64,000 bases of DNA from Thalassospira sp. TSL5-1 (GCF_001907695.1 NZ_KV880639.1:136103-200102); one strand, 5' to 3'. Positions 44,270-54,505 are shown, counted from the first letter of the stretch. Notes: generated by a model from the letters alone, not told the origin. Program-made: numbers and translations.

Positions 44270-45369
44270 GGATCTCTCCGCTTCTGACCTGGTATTTCGG
44301 GCGGCATGTCCTGTTTTCGATCCTTGCCATTCTGGTTCTGCTGGTGGGACTTATTTTTATCGGCGACCTGATCGAACTTTTGCGCCGCGCAAGCACCCGA
44401 CCGGATGCAACGATTGGTATCGTCATTCAGATGGCGCTGGCCCGCATCCCGTTCATGACGGAAAAAGTTCTGCCCTTTGGGGTGCTGTTTGGGTCGATGT
44501 ATTCTTTCTGGAAACTTACGGGAAACCAGGAACTGGTTGTCACCCGTGCGGCCGGTGTTTCTGCCTGGCAGTTTTTATTGCCGCCGCTTCTTTGCGCCTT
44601 TTTGCTTGGCACCATTCAGATCACGGCCCTCAATCCGCTTTCCTCGATCCTGCTGCAAAAATATGAAAAACTCGATTCCCGTTACCTCAAGGGTGTTTCG
44701 AGTGTCATGAACCTGTCCTCCAGTGGCTTATGGTTGCGTCAGGGCACCCAGAACGGACAGGCCGTTATCTATGCCCGCTCCATCCATTCACAGCAGGAAA
44801 ACCGCATTGATCTTCGCAATGTCACGGTATTCCGCTTTGAAAATCTGGACGATTTCACTTCGCGGATCGATGCTGCCCGAGCAGTTCTGGCGCCGGGTCT
44901 TTGGCATTTTTACGACGCCTGGAGCTTCACGCCCGGTCAAAAAAGTACTTTTTCCAAAGACCTGGAATTGCCGACCAATCTGACGGTGCGCAAAATCCAG
45001 GACAGTTTTGCCTCCCCGGATACAATGTCGTTCTGGGACCTCAAACCTTTCATCAACCTGCTGGAACACGCAGGATTTAACGCAAGACGGCACCTCATTC
45101 ACTTCAACAGCCTGTTATCAAGACCGTTACTTTTATGTGCAATGGTTCTCATTGCGGCGGCATTTTGTCTTAAATTTTCTCGACGCCGCAGGGTTTCTCT
45201 TGTTATCGGTGGTGGTGTTACCACGGGTTTTCTGTTGTATTTCTTTACCGACGTCGCTTCTGCACTGGGTGTTTCGGGGGGATTACCCCCAACACTGGCA
45301 GCTTGGGCACCAGCCGGTATTTCCGCATTGCTGGGAATATCGACACTGTTACATCTGGAGGATGGCTAA
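44266..45369 (+). CDS. lptG: LPS export ABC transporter permease LptG
   Basis: Partner permease of LptF, 367 residues with the same six-helix and jellyroll layout. The N-terminal helices are at about 12-32 and 55-80, and the coupling segment is ELVVTRAAGVSAWQFLLPP. The periplasmic domain includes GLWLRQGTQNGQAVIYARSI. Three C-terminal helices begin near SRPLLLCAMVLIAAAF. The start overlaps lptF by four bases, so the two subunits are made in step. The lptB and lptC genes are not in this window. Confidence 0.95.
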   Translation: MRISPLLTWYFGRHVLFSILAILVLLVGLIFIGDLIELLRRASTRPDATIGIVIQMALARIPFMTEKVLPFGVLFGSMYSFWKLTGNQELVVTRAAGVSAWQFLLPPLLCAFLLGTIQITALNPLSSILLQKYEKLDSRYLKGVSSVMNLSSSGLWLRQGTQNGQAVIYARSIHSQQENRIDLRNVTVFRFENLDDFTSRIDAARAVLAPGLWHFYDAWSFTPGQKSTFSKDLELPTNLTVRKIQDSFASPDTMSFWDLKPFINLLEHAGFNARRHLIHFNSLLSRPLLLCAMVLIAAAFCLKFSRRRRVSLVIGGGVTTGFLLYFFTDVASALGVSGGLPPTLAAWAPAGISALLGISTLLHLEDG

Positions 45370-45373
45370 CTAG

Positions 45374-47599
45374 ATGGCGGACTTGTCAGGGGGAAGTCTG
45401 AAAGCATTGGCTGTATGGGGTATGATCGGGGGCTTCGCGACGATAGCGGCACCAGCGATCTCTTATGCGCAGGGAACAGACGCAAACAAACCAAGCGTAA
45501 ATGCCCAAACGCCTGATGGCGGTAACAGCAAAGATGCGGACCAAAAGGAAAATCCGTTGCTGTTTTCTGCCGATGAAGTCGACTATAGCGACGATCTGAA
45601 AACCGTTACCGCGCGTGGCAATGTCGAAATTTCGCGCGATAATCAGGTTTTGATGGCCGATACGGTCAGCTATGACATGACCAAGGACATCGTTTCGGCG
45701 TCGGGCAATGTCAAGATGCTGCAACCGACCGGCGAAGTATTGTTTGCCAACTACATCGAACTGACCGGCGATTTCAAAGAAGGCATTATCAAGGATATTT
45801 ACGTTCTTTTGGACGATCACACCCGCCTTGCGGGTGTTGGTGCGCGCCGCAGTGCCGGCAACTATACAGAACTGGCAAAGGCGGTTTATTCGCCCTGTAA
45901 CGTGTGCAAGGACAACCCTGATGAACCGCCCCTTTGGCGGATCAAGGCAGCGCGCGTGATACATGACCAAAAAGGTCAAAGCATTGAATACAAAGATGCT
46001 CGCCTGGAATTCGAGGGCATTCCTATTCTCTACAGCCCCTATTTCAGCCACCCGGACCCGACGGTAAAACGTCGTTCGGGCTTCCTTGCGCCCTCTTTTG
46101 GCAGCACGAGCTATGTCGGGCCGCGTTTTGAATTGCCGTATTACTGGGTCATTGATAAGTCCAGTGATCTTACGGTGACGCCCATCATCACCGCAAAAAA
46201 AGGCGCGGTTCTGTCATCCGATTACCGGCGCAAATTTGATACAGGCAACCTGAGTATTGTCGACAGTCTCACCGATGGTGGTGATGATGGCTGGCAGGGC
46301 CATATCGATGCGAGCGGTCGTTTTGATATCGATAAAAACTGGCGCTGGGGCTTTGATGCAGAACAGGCATCGAGCAAAACCTACATGTCGCGTTATGGTT
46401 TCGGTTCCCCCTCGGTTCTGACGTCCAATTTGTTTAGCGAACATTTCACAGCGCAAAATTATGGACGTATCGACGGGTATTATTTTCAGGGCCTGAAAGA
46501 GGAAGACAACCGCGCAACCAGCCCGCTGGTCCTTCCGCATGCCCAATATCATGCCCGCACTTCGCCCGATGCGATGGGTGCCTATACCACACTGGATCTG
46601 GATGCCCTGTCGCTTTCGCGGCGCACGGGGGCGGATTCCAATCGTCTGTCGGGTAAAGTCGGCTGGGAACTGCCGCACATTGGTGATTATGGTGATGTTA
46701 CCAAAATCACGCTTTCCATGCGTGGCGACAGTTATCTGGTTAACAATGTCGCACGTAGCGGGCAATCCGATTATACCGGCTATGCCGGGCGAACGGTGCC
46801 GCTTGCCGCGATCGACTGGAACATGCCCTTTGTCCGCGATGAAGGTGGTTATCATCAGGTGATCAAACCAATTGCGATGGTCGCTTGGTCTCCCAATGGC
46901 GGTAATCCCTCGGAAATTCCGAACGAAGATTCTCAATCATTTGAATTTGACGACATCAACCTGTTCTCCCACGATCGCTATGGCGGGCTGGACAAAGTCG
47001 AAGATGGCCTTCGTGCAAGTTATGGTCTGGAATGGGGTGTTTACGGGCAAAATGGCGGTTATACCAATGCGCTGTTTGGTCAAAGCTACCGCATGGAAGA
47101 TAATAACACCTTCGCTGAAGGCTCCGGTCTGGACAAACATTTTTCCGATTATGTTGGCCGCCTTACGGTTGCCCCGAACCAATATGTCGATCTTACCTAC
47201 CGTTTCCGTCTCGACAGCGATGACTTTTCATCACGCCGTAACCAGGTTTCTGCAAGTGTGGGGGATGAGAAGATTATTCACCTCGACCTCAGTTATCTGC
47301 AGCTCTCGGAAAATGCCGGTTCAGAAGAATTCAACGACCGCGAAGAATTTTATTTCAACGTAAAACGCCGATTCGACGATCACTGGTCAGGCAATGGCTA
47401 TGGCCGCTTTGACATGGATCGCAACAGCTCCCCTCTTGAATACGGTATCGGGTTTCAGTACGAAGACGAGTGCTTTATCTTTGACGGACGTGTGCGTCGG
47501 ACATTCTATCAGGATCAGGATCTTGGACAGTCTGACGAAATCATGTTCCGTCTCGTCTTCAAGACATTGGGCGAATTTGCCTCGCAAGCAGGACTTTAA
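45374..47599 (+). CDS. lptD: LPS-assembly outer-membrane protein LptD
   Basis: Outer-membrane translocon that places LPS in the outer leaflet. Of 741 residues, a signal region (about 10-33, ending SYAQG) is followed by the LptA/OstA-like jellyroll (about 50-160, with ADEVDYSDDLKTVTARGNVEISRDNQVLMADTVSYDM) and then the barrel domain. Three mature-chain Cys are visible: Cys175 and Cys178 (CNVC) and Cys700, enough for one or two rearranging disulfides as in E. coli LptD. The next gene, surA, codes for the chaperone that helps fold it. The start 4 bases after lptG has GGAGG only at some distance. Confidence 0.95.
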   Translation: MADLSGGSLKALAVWGMIGGFATIAAPAISYAQGTDANKPSVNAQTPDGGNSKDADQKENPLLFSADEVDYSDDLKTVTARGNVEISRDNQVLMADTVSYDMTKDIVSASGNVKMLQPTGEVLFANYIELTGDFKEGIIKDIYVLLDDHTRLAGVGARRSAGNYTELAKAVYSPCNVCKDNPDEPPLWRIKAARVIHDQKGQSIEYKDARLEFEGIPILYSPYFSHPDPTVKRRSGFLAPSFGSTSYVGPRFELPYYWVIDKSSDLTVTPIITAKKGAVLSSDYRRKFDTGNLSIVDSLTDGGDDGWQGHIDASGRFDIDKNWRWGFDAEQASSKTYMSRYGFGSPSVLTSNLFSEHFTAQNYGRIDGYYFQGLKEEDNRATSPLVLPHAQYHARTSPDAMGAYTTLDLDALSLSRRTGADSNRLSGKVGWELPHIGDYGDVTKITLSMRGDSYLVNNVARSGQSDYTGYAGRTVPLAAIDWNMPFVRDEGGYHQVIKPIAMVAWSPNGGNPSEIPNEDSQSFEFDDINLFSHDRYGGLDKVEDGLRASYGLEWGVYGQNGGYTNALFGQSYRMEDNNTFAEGSGLDKHFSDYVGRLTVAPNQYVDLTYRFRLDSDDFSSRRNQVSASVGDEKIIHLDLSYLQLSENAGSEEFNDREEFYFNVKRRFDDHWSGNGYGRFDMDRNSSPLEYGIGFQYEDECFIFDGRVRRTFYQDQDLGQSDEIMFRLVFKTLGEFASQAGL

Positions 47600-47605
47600 C
47601 AGAAT

Positions 47606-48883
47606 ATGAGACCTTACATTTCCAAACCGCTCCAGCTTTGTGCGATGCTTCTTGGCGTTGTTCTGTTAACCTTTTCAGGCGGGCAGGCCCGTGCCCAGTC
47701 GACCATCGGTCTGGCAGCCGTTGTCAACGACCAGCCTATTTCCGTGGTGGACCTGATTGATCGTCTCAAACTTGTCGCCACAACATCAAATATCCAGCTC
47801 ACAGACGAACGTCGGCGGGAAATGATCCCGCAAATTCTGCATCAGCTGATTGATGAAACCCTTCAGATGCAGGAAGCCAAACGCCTTGGCTATACCGTAT
47901 CTGACGAGGACATGAATCGTGCCATTGCAGCAGTAGAGCAAAATTCCGGCATGCCACCGGGCGGGCTGGAACGTTACCTTCAGCTTAACAACATTCCGCT
48001 CGAAAGCCTGAAAGAGCAGTTGCGTCCGCAGATCGCTTGGCAAAAGGTCCTGCGTTCGATGCGCCGTGACATCGAAATTTCCGAAAGCGAAATTGACGAT
48101 GTGCTGGAACGTATTAAGCGGAACCAGGACAAACCGCGGAACAATGTTCAGGAAATTTTCCTGCCCATCGATAACCCGCAGGAAGAAAGCAAGATCCTGG
48201 ACAATGCCCAAAAAATCATCGGCGCTCTGCGCAACGGTGCCAGCTTCGAGGGTCTTGCCCGTCAGTTCTCTGCCAATGCCAGTGCTGCCAATGGCGGTAA
48301 CCTTGGCTGGATGTCTGTCGGTGAAATGGACAGCACGCTGGAAGATGCCATTAACAAAATGGAACCCGGCCAAATCAGCCAGCCCATCCGCACGGTCCGG
48401 GGATACTACATTTTAAAACTGCTGGATCGCGCAAAAGGCGACACCGATGCTGACCGCGACGTCAAACTTGACCTCTATCAGCTTTATGTTCCCATTTCGC
48501 AAAACGCCTCGAATGATGAAATCCGCACCAAAGTCGGCATTTTGCAAAATGCACGCGATACTGCCAAAAGCTGCGAAGATATGGCCAAAATCGCGGTTGA
48601 CCTCGGATCAGATCTGAGCGGTCGGACCAAAGGCATATCACCACAGGAGCTTTCTGGCACAGTCGCTGCAGCCGTCAGCCAGCTTAAGGACGGCGAAACG
48701 TCGAATGTGATTCGTGTGGATGGTGGTGCGCTTGTTGTCATGCTGTGTGGCTCAACGGTCAAAAGCACCCTGCCGGACCGCGATACCATTCACAATCGCC
48801 TGCTGATGGAACGGCTTGAAATTGCCGCCCGCCGCAAATTGCGCGAACTGCGTCGTGAAGCCTTTATTGATATCCGTATCTGA
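47606..48883 (+). CDS. surA: Periplasmic peptidyl-prolyl isomerase and chaperone SurA
   Basis: Chaperone for outer-membrane proteins. Of 425 residues, a signal peptide ends around ARAQS (residue ~30), followed by the SurA N-domain (VNDQPISVVDLIDRLKL... MIPQILHQLIDETLQMQEAKRLG) and a parvulin PpiC domain around 175-275 (VQEIFLPIDNPQEES...LGWMSVGEM...GYYILKLLDR). A second, degenerate PPIase region runs to the C-terminal helix. It lies 6 bases after lptD and 30 before pdxA, the standard arrangement with lptD in alphaproteobacteria and in E. coli. Confidence 0.94.
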   Translation: MRPYISKPLQLCAMLLGVVLLTFSGGQARAQSTIGLAAVVNDQPISVVDLIDRLKLVATTSNIQLTDERRREMIPQILHQLIDETLQMQEAKRLGYTVSDEDMNRAIAAVEQNSGMPPGGLERYLQLNNIPLESLKEQLRPQIAWQKVLRSMRRDIEISESEIDDVLERIKRNQDKPRNNVQEIFLPIDNPQEESKILDNAQKIIGALRNGASFEGLARQFSANASAANGGNLGWMSVGEMDSTLEDAINKMEPGQISQPIRTVRGYYILKLLDRAKGDTDADRDVKLDLYQLYVPISQNASNDEIRTKVGILQNARDTAKSCEDMAKIAVDLGSDLSGRTKGISPQELSGTVAAAVSQLKDGETSNVIRVDGGALVVMLCGSTVKSTLPDRDTIHNRLLMERLEIAARRKLRELRREAFIDIRI

Positions 48884-48913
48884 CCGATACCCAACCTTCA
48901 TGCGAGACTGCCA

Positions 48914-49972
48914 ATGGCAAACAAACGGCCACAACCTCTGGCAATGACTCTTGGCGATCCCGGCGGCATCGGGCCGGAACTCGCCCTGAAAGCCTGGCAG
49001 GCATATCAAGGTGCCAACAAAACATCATCTCATCAGGGCAGCGATATGCTGCCCTTTTGCCTGATTGCCCCGGCCCGTATCATTGCACAATATGCCGATA
49101 TGCTGGCTTATAATGTCCCGATCATAACAATCGGCGACATCAGCCAAACAGGCGATCATTTCGCAAACGGTCTTCCCGTCCTTGAAATTGCCGATAATGG
49201 CGCAGCAGTCATTCCCGGTATTGCCGCTGCCGACACCGCCCCTATGGTCATTGACAGCATCAAAACTGCGGTTGATCTCACCCGCAAGGGGGCTGCATCC
49301 GCCGTTGTCACCAATCCCATTCAAAAAAGCGCGCTTTATCAGGCGGGATTCAGCCATCCCGGTCATACGGAGTTCCTGGCTGAATTGGCAGGACCCGGAA
49401 CCATCCCGGTCATGATGCTGGCAAACAGCAAATTGCGTGTTGTGCCCCTGACCATCCATATTGCGCTGTCACAAGTCCAATCGGCCCTGACGACCGACTT
49501 GATTGTCGATCTAACGCGCATTACGGCAAAAACCCTGTCTCGCGATTTTGGCTTGGTCCGTCCCCGTCTTGCCATTGCCGGCCTGAACCCCCATGCAGGC
49601 GAAGATGGCGCAATGGGACATGAGGAACAAACCGTCATCGCCCCTGCCATCACGCGCCTGCTCAAGGAAGGATATAACGTTATCGGCCCCCTTCCCGCCG
49701 ATACAATGTTTCATGAAGAAGCACGCGCGGAATATGACGTGGCTCTGTGTCCCTATCATGATCAGGCACTTATTCCGGTTAAAACACTCGATTTCCACGG
49801 TGGCGTGAATGTCACCCTGGGACTGCCCTTTATTCGCACTTCACCCGATCACGGCACCGCACTCAATATTTCCGGTAAAGGTATCGCCCGTGTTGACAGC
49901 CTGATGGCTGCTGTGAAAATGGCGGACCAAATGGCCCATAATCGCCTTAGCATGGATGCCCAAGATGACTGA
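48914..49972 (+). CDS. pdxA: 4-hydroxythreonine-4-phosphate dehydrogenase
   Basis: NAD-dependent oxidative decarboxylation in the DXP-dependent branch of pyridoxal-phosphate synthesis. 352 residues, with the family opening [21 protein letters not shown]. The metal-binding histidines are in [22 protein letters not shown] and [13 protein letters not shown], and the C-terminal segment [14 protein letters not shown] is intact. It overlaps rsmA. The pdxA-rsmA link next to surA is widely conserved in Proteobacteria and has no metabolic explanation. Confidence 0.96.
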   Translation: MANKRPQPLAMTLGDPGGIGPELALKAWQAYQGANKTSSHQGSDMLPFCLIAPARIIAQYADMLAYNVPIITIGDISQTGDHFANGLPVLEIADNGAAVIPGIAAADTAPMVIDSIKTAVDLTRKGAASAVVTNPIQKSALYQAGFSHPGHTEFLAELAGPGTIPVMMLANSKLRVVPLTIHIALSQVQSALTTDLIVDLTRITAKTLSRDFGLVRPRLAIAGLNPHAGEDGAMGHEEQTVIAPAITRLLKEGYNVIGPLPADTMFHEEARAEYDVALCPYHDQALIPVKTLDFHGGVNVTLGLPFIRTSPDHGTALNISGKGIARVDSLMAAVKMADQMAHNRLSMDAQDD

Positions 49973-50837
49973 TTCATCTGCCCCGTCAGATCTCCCCGGC
50001 ATCAAACTGGCAAATGATGGTCTGCCTCCCTTGCGCGACGTTATCGCCGAACATGGCCTTTCGGCACAAAAAAAATTCGGTCAGAACTTTTTGTTTGATT
50101 TGAATCTTACCGGTCGCATCGCCCGCGCCGCAGCCCCGCTGGATAACGCCACCGTCATCGAAATTGGCCCTGGCCCAGGCGGGCTGACCCGGGCCCTTTT
50201 GTTTAACGGTGCCAAAAACCTGACCGTGATTGAACGTGACCCGCGGTGCCAGCCGGTGCTCACCCAAATCAGCAACCATTATCCGGGTTGCCTGCATGTC
50301 ATTGATGGCGATGCGCTTGACGTGGATGTCACAACACTTGGCCCGGCACCGCGCAAGATTGTCGCCAATCTTCCCTATAATGTGGGCACCCTGCTGCTGA
50401 TCGGCTGGCTGGAAAAAATTGACGCATTCGCCAGCCTGACCCTGATGTTCCAAAAAGAAGTCGCCGAGCGTGTGGTGGCAAAACCCAAAACCAAGGCCTA
50501 TGGCCGGTTATCGGTGTTGTGCCAGTATTTGTGTCACTGTGACATTCTGTTTGATGTGCATCGCAGCGCCTTTACCCCGCCGCCCAAGGTAACATCGGCA
50601 GTTGTTCAACTGATCCCCAAGGCCGAGCGCGGAGAAAATATCAATATTGATAGCCTGGCAAAAGTCACCCAGGCGGCTTTTGGTCAGCGGCGTAAAATGC
50701 TGCGCGCCAGCCTGAAAAGCCTGAATGTCGATGTTCTCACCCTTCTGGAACAGGCAAACATCGCCGAAACGGCTCGCGCCGAAGAGCTATCGGTAAATGA
50801 TTTTGTCCGGCTCACCCGGATTTATGACAGCCTTTAA
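49956..50837 (+). CDS. rsmA: 16S rRNA (adenine1518-N6/adenine1519-N6)-dimethyltransferase
   Basis: Dimethylates two adjacent adenines in helix 45 of 16S rRNA during 30S maturation (KsgA). 293 residues. SAM-binding [12 protein letters not shown] follows the strand VIEIG, and the recognition block [10 protein letters not shown] is at the N-terminus. The catalytic motif NLPYNVGT and the C-terminal helical domain ([13 protein letters not shown]) are present. The ATG at 49965 is an equally possible start. Both overlap the pdxA end. The following hairpin terminates the lptF-to-rsmA run. Confidence 0.95.
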   Translation: MPKMTDSSAPSDLPGIKLANDGLPPLRDVIAEHGLSAQKKFGQNFLFDLNLTGRIARAAAPLDNATVIEIGPGPGGLTRALLFNGAKNLTVIERDPRCQPVLTQISNHYPGCLHVIDGDALDVDVTTLGPAPRKIVANLPYNVGTLLLIGWLEKIDAFASLTLMFQKEVAERVVAKPKTKAYGRLSVLCQYLCHCDILFDVHRSAFTPPPKVTSAVVQLIPKAERGENINIDSLAKVTQAAFGQRRKMLRASLKSLNVDVLTLLEQANIAETARAEELSVNDFVRLTRIYDSL

Positions 50838-50844
50838 AAAAAAG

Positions 50845-50883
50845 AAATCCCCCTGTGTCTGAACTGACATCAGGGGGATTTTC
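50845..50883. terminator. Bidirectional terminator between rsmA and gmk
   Basis: Perfect 11-base arms AAATCCCCCTG/CAGGGGGATTT, with A/T tracts on both outer sides, placed between two convergent operons. Confidence 0.9.
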
Positions 50884-50914
50884 TTGGTAAACATCGCAAA
50901 CAGCAAATTCAGGA

Positions 50915-51547
50915 TCAGTCGGTCAGAAGCTTTTTGACAAAAGCATTCAGTTCCATCTGCCGCTCACGCTTGACCCGTTCAGCACCGATAATATGCTCCA
51001 CAGAGGCCAGACACTGTTCAAGGTTATCATTGACCAGAACATAGTCGAACTCTTCCCAATGGCTGATTTCGGCCCCGGCCTTTGCCATGCGCTTCATGAT
51101 CACATCATCGCTATCCTGCCCACGGTCACGCAGGCGACGTTCAAGTTCCGCCGATGATGGCGGCAGAATAAAGACCGAAACAACGTCGTCACCGCCTTTT
51201 TCGCGTAACTGGCGCGCACCTTGCCAGTCAATGTCGAATAGGACGTCACGCCCGGCGGAAAGGGCTTCCTCGACCGGTTGACGCGGCGTGCCATAATAAT
51301 TGCCAAAGACCTCGGCCCATTCGAGCAATTCATCATCCGCGATCATGTGTTTGAAACCATCCACGGACTTAAAGAAGTAATGCACTCCTTCTTCCTCGCC
51401 AGGTCGGGCGGAACGGGTCGTGGCGGAGACGGACAGTGAAATCAGATCATCTTTTTCAAGCAGCTGCCGTGTAATTGTGGTCTTGCCAGCCCCGGATGGC
51501 GCACAGAAAACCAGCATGACGCCCCGGCGCTTATGCGAATCAATCAT
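50915..51547 (-). CDS. gmk: Guanylate kinase
   Basis: Phosphorylates GMP and dGMP with ATP. The 210 residues match the family. P-loop APSGAGKTTITRQLL at about 16-30. The GMP-binding block SVSATTRSARPGEEEGVHYFF and the lid segment YGTPRQPVEEALSAGRDVLFDIDWQGARQLR follow. Nothing is missing. It is transcribed after yicC with 22 bases between, a pairing common in Proteobacteria. Confidence 0.97.
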   Translation of the reverse strand: MIDSHKRRGVMLVFCAPSGAGKTTITRQLLEKDDLISLSVSATTRSARPGEEEGVHYFFKSVDGFKHMIADDELLEWAEVFGNYYGTPRQPVEEALSAGRDVLFDIDWQGARQLREKGGDDVVSVFILPPSSAELERRLRDRGQDSDDVIMKRMAKAGAEISHWEEFDYVLVNDNLEQCLASVEHIIGAERVKRERQMELNAFVKKLLTD

Positions 51548-51569
51548 TGGTCAAACCTTTCGCCAATCG

Positions 51570-52451
51570 TTATTCAACGTTTTGCACCTGTTCGCGCAAC
51601 TGGTCGATAATCACCTTCAAATCCATACCACAGCTCGTCAGTTCGATATCATTTGCCTTGGAACACAGGGTATTGGCCTCGCGGTTAAATTCCTGGCACA
51701 GAAAATCAAGCTTGCGGCCAATCGCCCCACCCTTGCCAATCATGCTGCGTGCGGCAGCGATATGTGCCTTTAAGCGGTCAATCTCTTCGCGCACATCAAC
51801 CTTGGTGGCCAAAAGGGCTGCCTCCTGATGCAAACGATCCGCATCAAACTGCCCGGCATCCATCAATTCACCAATCTGGCGTTGCAGACGCGCCCGAATG
51901 GCCTCTGCCCTTGCACCGGCACAGCTTTCGGCTTTTGTCACCGTCTGTTCAATCCGTTCGATATGACCCAGCAGCATTTCATGAAGCTTAACACCTTCAG
52001 CTTCGCGGTTTTCGGCCAATTGGGCAATCGCGGCTTCCAGGGTTGCCATCATGGCGGTTTCTCGGGCCTCACGGCTGGCGTCATCTTCGGTTTGCTCAAC
52101 CGCTTCCAGCACACCCCGCACATTCAACAGATCGGCAATGGTGCCCGCCCCCAGCTTGCTGGAACTGTCAAATTCCTCGGCAAGGCGGACCAGATCGGCC
52201 AAAAGGTCGCGATTAATACGATAGCTGGTATTTTCACCCGGTCGCGTCACATTCAGGGTCACGCCAATATTGCCCCGTTTGAACGTCTTTGAAACCGCAT
52301 CACGAACCGGAGCCTCCAGCCGTTCGGCACCATTCAGGCGGGCGCGAACATCCAGTCCCTTGCCATTCACACTGCGAAGTTCCCAGACCCAGGCAAATCC
52401 CTCGCCAGCCCCCTCGGCGCGGCCAAACCCGGTCATGCTTGAAACGGTCAT
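51570..52451 (-). CDS. yicC: YicC family endoribonuclease-type protein
   Basis: 293 residues with the family's opening MTVSSMTGFGRAEG, a central coiled region, and the strongly conserved C-terminus AIGRKLDFLCQEFNREANTLCSKAND. E. coli YicC is reported to be an endoribonuclease that affects small-RNA decay. The same chemistry here is inferred by family. The frame also has an ATG at 52463, but its ribosome-site-like AAAAGG abuts it. The ATG at 52451 gives the standard N-terminus. It is separated from mltG by a plus-strand SDR gene. Confidence 0.93.
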   Translation of the reverse strand: MTVSSMTGFGRAEGAGEGFAWVWELRSVNGKGLDVRARLNGAERLEAPVRDAVSKTFKRGNIGVTLNVTRPGENTSYRINRDLLADLVRLAEEFDSSSKLGAGTIADLLNVRGVLEAVEQTEDDASREARETAMMATLEAAIAQLAENREAEGVKLHEMLLGHIERIEQTVTKAESCAGARAEAIRARLQRQIGELMDAGQFDADRLHQEAALLATKVDVREEIDRLKAHIAAARSMIGKGGAIGRKLDFLCQEFNREANTLCSKANDIELTSCGMDLKVIIDQLREQVQNVE

Positions 52452-52643
52452 GCTGATATTCATCCTTTTAAATTGTGTTCGGTTTTATAACGCTGCATTG
52501 CCATCGCGCCAAGAATAAGTCACCGATAAAACACGTAAATTGACCGGCGAACATTCATATTGATGCCCCAATCATCCGTCATGGTCGCCCAAGTTTTAAA
52601 CACGCAGAAAATGCGACATTAATGAAGCGGAACACGTCCTCGC

Positions 52644-53423
52644 ATGTCTTTGCAATATAACGCAATTCTGATCACAGGTGCCAGTTCCGGCATTGGCGCG
52701 GCACTGGCACGGCATTATGCCCGCCCCGGCGTAACCCTGTTTATCAGCGGACGCAACAAATCGCGCCTGAAACAGGTTGAAAATGACTGCCGTAACACCG
52801 GCGCCAATGTCTTTTCCGACATTCTTGACGTCACAGATGCGGAAGTCATGCAGGATTATGTCAGCAAATGCTACGGCATCATGCCGCTTAGTCTGGTCAT
52901 TGCCAATGCCGGTATTTCGGCAGGCAGTGGCGGCCTTGGCGAAACGCCAGATCAAGTCCGCGAGATCCTGTCAATCAATGTCGAAGGTGTATTAAACACC
53001 ATTGATCCGGCCATCGAACTGATGACACGCGATGGTCGTGGCCAGATTGCAATTATGTCGTCCCAGGCCTCATGGCGCGGCCTGCCAACGGCCCCCGCCT
53101 ATTGTGCCAGCAAAGCCGCCATTCGCGTCTATGGCGAAGCCCTGCGCGGCAGCCTGAAATCATCCGGTGTGCGGGTTAATGTCGTCTGCCCCGGCTTTGT
53201 CAAAAGCCGCATCACCGATGCCAATGACTTTAAAATGCCCTTCCTGATGGAAGCCGACAAGGCCGCAAAAATCATTGATCGCGGATTAAGCAAAAACAAG
53301 GCCCTGATCGCGTTTCCCTGGCAGATGAATATGGCGACAAGATTGCTGAAACATCTTCCGTCCGCCCTGTATGAGCGCGTTACTGCCCGCCTGCCCAAAA
53401 AGCCATCCCAACAAAGCAGTTAA
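52644..53423 (+). CDS. Short-chain dehydrogenase/reductase
   Basis: A 259-residue classical SDR. Cofactor motif TGASSGIGAALARHYA at about 11-26, followed by SGRNK, whose Arg suggests NADP. NAG at the NxxG-type site (VIANAGIS), catalytic Ser in IMSSQASW and the Tyr-Lys pair in YCASK complete the active site. The C-terminal ~60 residues are basic (MNMATRLLKHLPSALYERVTARLPKK) and could lie along a membrane. The substrate is unknown. It stands alone in opposite orientation to the yicC and fab-mltG genes around it. A ribosome site is not obvious. Confidence 0.88.
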   Translation: MSLQYNAILITGASSGIGAALARHYARPGVTLFISGRNKSRLKQVENDCRNTGANVFSDILDVTDAEVMQDYVSKCYGIMPLSLVIANAGISAGSGGLGETPDQVREILSINVEGVLNTIDPAIELMTRDGRGQIAIMSSQASWRGLPTAPAYCASKAAIRVYGEALRGSLKSSGVRVNVVCPGFVKSRITDANDFKMPFLMEADKAAKIIDRGLSKNKALIAFPWQMNMATRLLKHLPSALYERVTARLPKKPSQQSS

Positions 53424-53504
53424 ACGGTTAAGCGGTTAAAGCGGCGCACCCGAGAACTCCACCACGGATGATCGCATCACCATCGGGCCCAGAAGAATTT
53501 CTCG

Positions 53505-54485
53505 CTAATCATTGTCCTGGGCCCGCAATTTGCGCCAACGCGCAACATTGCGATTATGCTCATCCAGGGTGCGGGCAAAGGCATGCCCCCCGGTACCGTC
53601 GGCCACAAAATAAACTTCGTCCGTTTCAGCCGGATGCAGTACTGCGTATATCGCCTCGCGCCCGGGGTTGGTAATGGGTGCAGGTGGCAGCCCGGTAACA
53701 ACATAGGTGTTATACGGGCTTTCATATTTCAGATCAGTCCGGGTCAGCGCACGGTTTAGCGGCACGTTCGGACTAACGGCATAGGCAACAGTGGGGTCCG
53801 ATTGCAAACGCATATTCTTGCGCAAACGATTGACAAAAACACCGGCAACCCGTGCCCGCTCAGCGGCAATACCCGTCTCGCGTTCAACAATAGATGCCAG
53901 GGTCAGTGCCTGCTGACGTGTTTCTATTGGCAAATCTGAGTCGCGCTGGGGCCAAAGCCGGTCCAGCAAATCCACCTGGGCTGCCCGCATCCTGTTGATG
54001 ATGCTGTCTTTGGTATCACCATAGGAAAACTGATAGGTTTCCGGCAGCAACGTCCCGTCATCCGGAACGGTCTCAATGGTGCCAACCAGCCCGTCAACAC
54101 GATCAAGCCGATCAACAATCTCGATGCTGCGCAATCCTTCGGGAATAGTGACAAACCGCTTGACGGTTTCGCCTGATGCCAGAATTTGCGCGGCCTGCCT
54201 GGGGCTGACACGGGCTGGAAAATGATATTCCCCCGCCTGCAGCGCATGATCAAGACCTGCAGCACGTACACCAACCAGAAAAATCAAAGGGTCGGAGACG
54301 ATTTTCTGACGCGACAGGATGGCGCCAATCTGGCGCACGCCAGTCCCTTGCGGGATGACAATGTCAATGCCCTGAGCAAGCCGACTGGGTGAGGTATAGG
54401 CAATATATACATACACCGCCACGCCCCCGATAGCGAACGCGGCGGTGATACATAACATACCAAGTAAGAGCAGAAAACGCCGCAA
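53505..54485 (-). CDS. mltG: Endolytic murein transglycosylase MltG
   Basis: Inner-membrane lytic transglycosylase that cuts nascent glycan strands and sets their length. Of 326 residues, a single N-terminal membrane segment (about 4-30), a LysM-like module (IVIPQGTGVRQIGAILSRQKI) and the YceG domain follow, with the catalytic Glu201 in LASIVERETG. Conserved NVYVNR-type and PTVAYAV blocks (GVFVNRLRKNMRLQSDPTVAYAV) are present, and YNTYVVTGLPPAPITNPG closes the fold. It starts 20 bases after fabF, so it is the last gene of the fatty-acid operon, a very common arrangement. Confidence 0.95.
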   Translation of the reverse strand: MRRFLLLLGMLCITAAFAIGGVAVYVYIAYTSPSRLAQGIDIVIPQGTGVRQIGAILSRQKIVSDPLIFLVGVRAAGLDHALQAGEYHFPARVSPRQAAQILASGETVKRFVTIPEGLRSIEIVDRLDRVDGLVGTIETVPDDGTLLPETYQFSYGDTKDSIINRMRAAQVDLLDRLWPQRDSDLPIETRQQALTLASIVERETGIAAERARVAGVFVNRLRKNMRLQSDPTVAYAVSPNVPLNRALTRTDLKYESPYNTYVVTGLPPAPITNPGREAIYAVLHPAETDEVYFVADGTGGHAFARTLDEHNRNVARWRKLRAQDND

Positions 54486-54505
54486 TGCGTTCCCCTACTG
54501 ACTTG

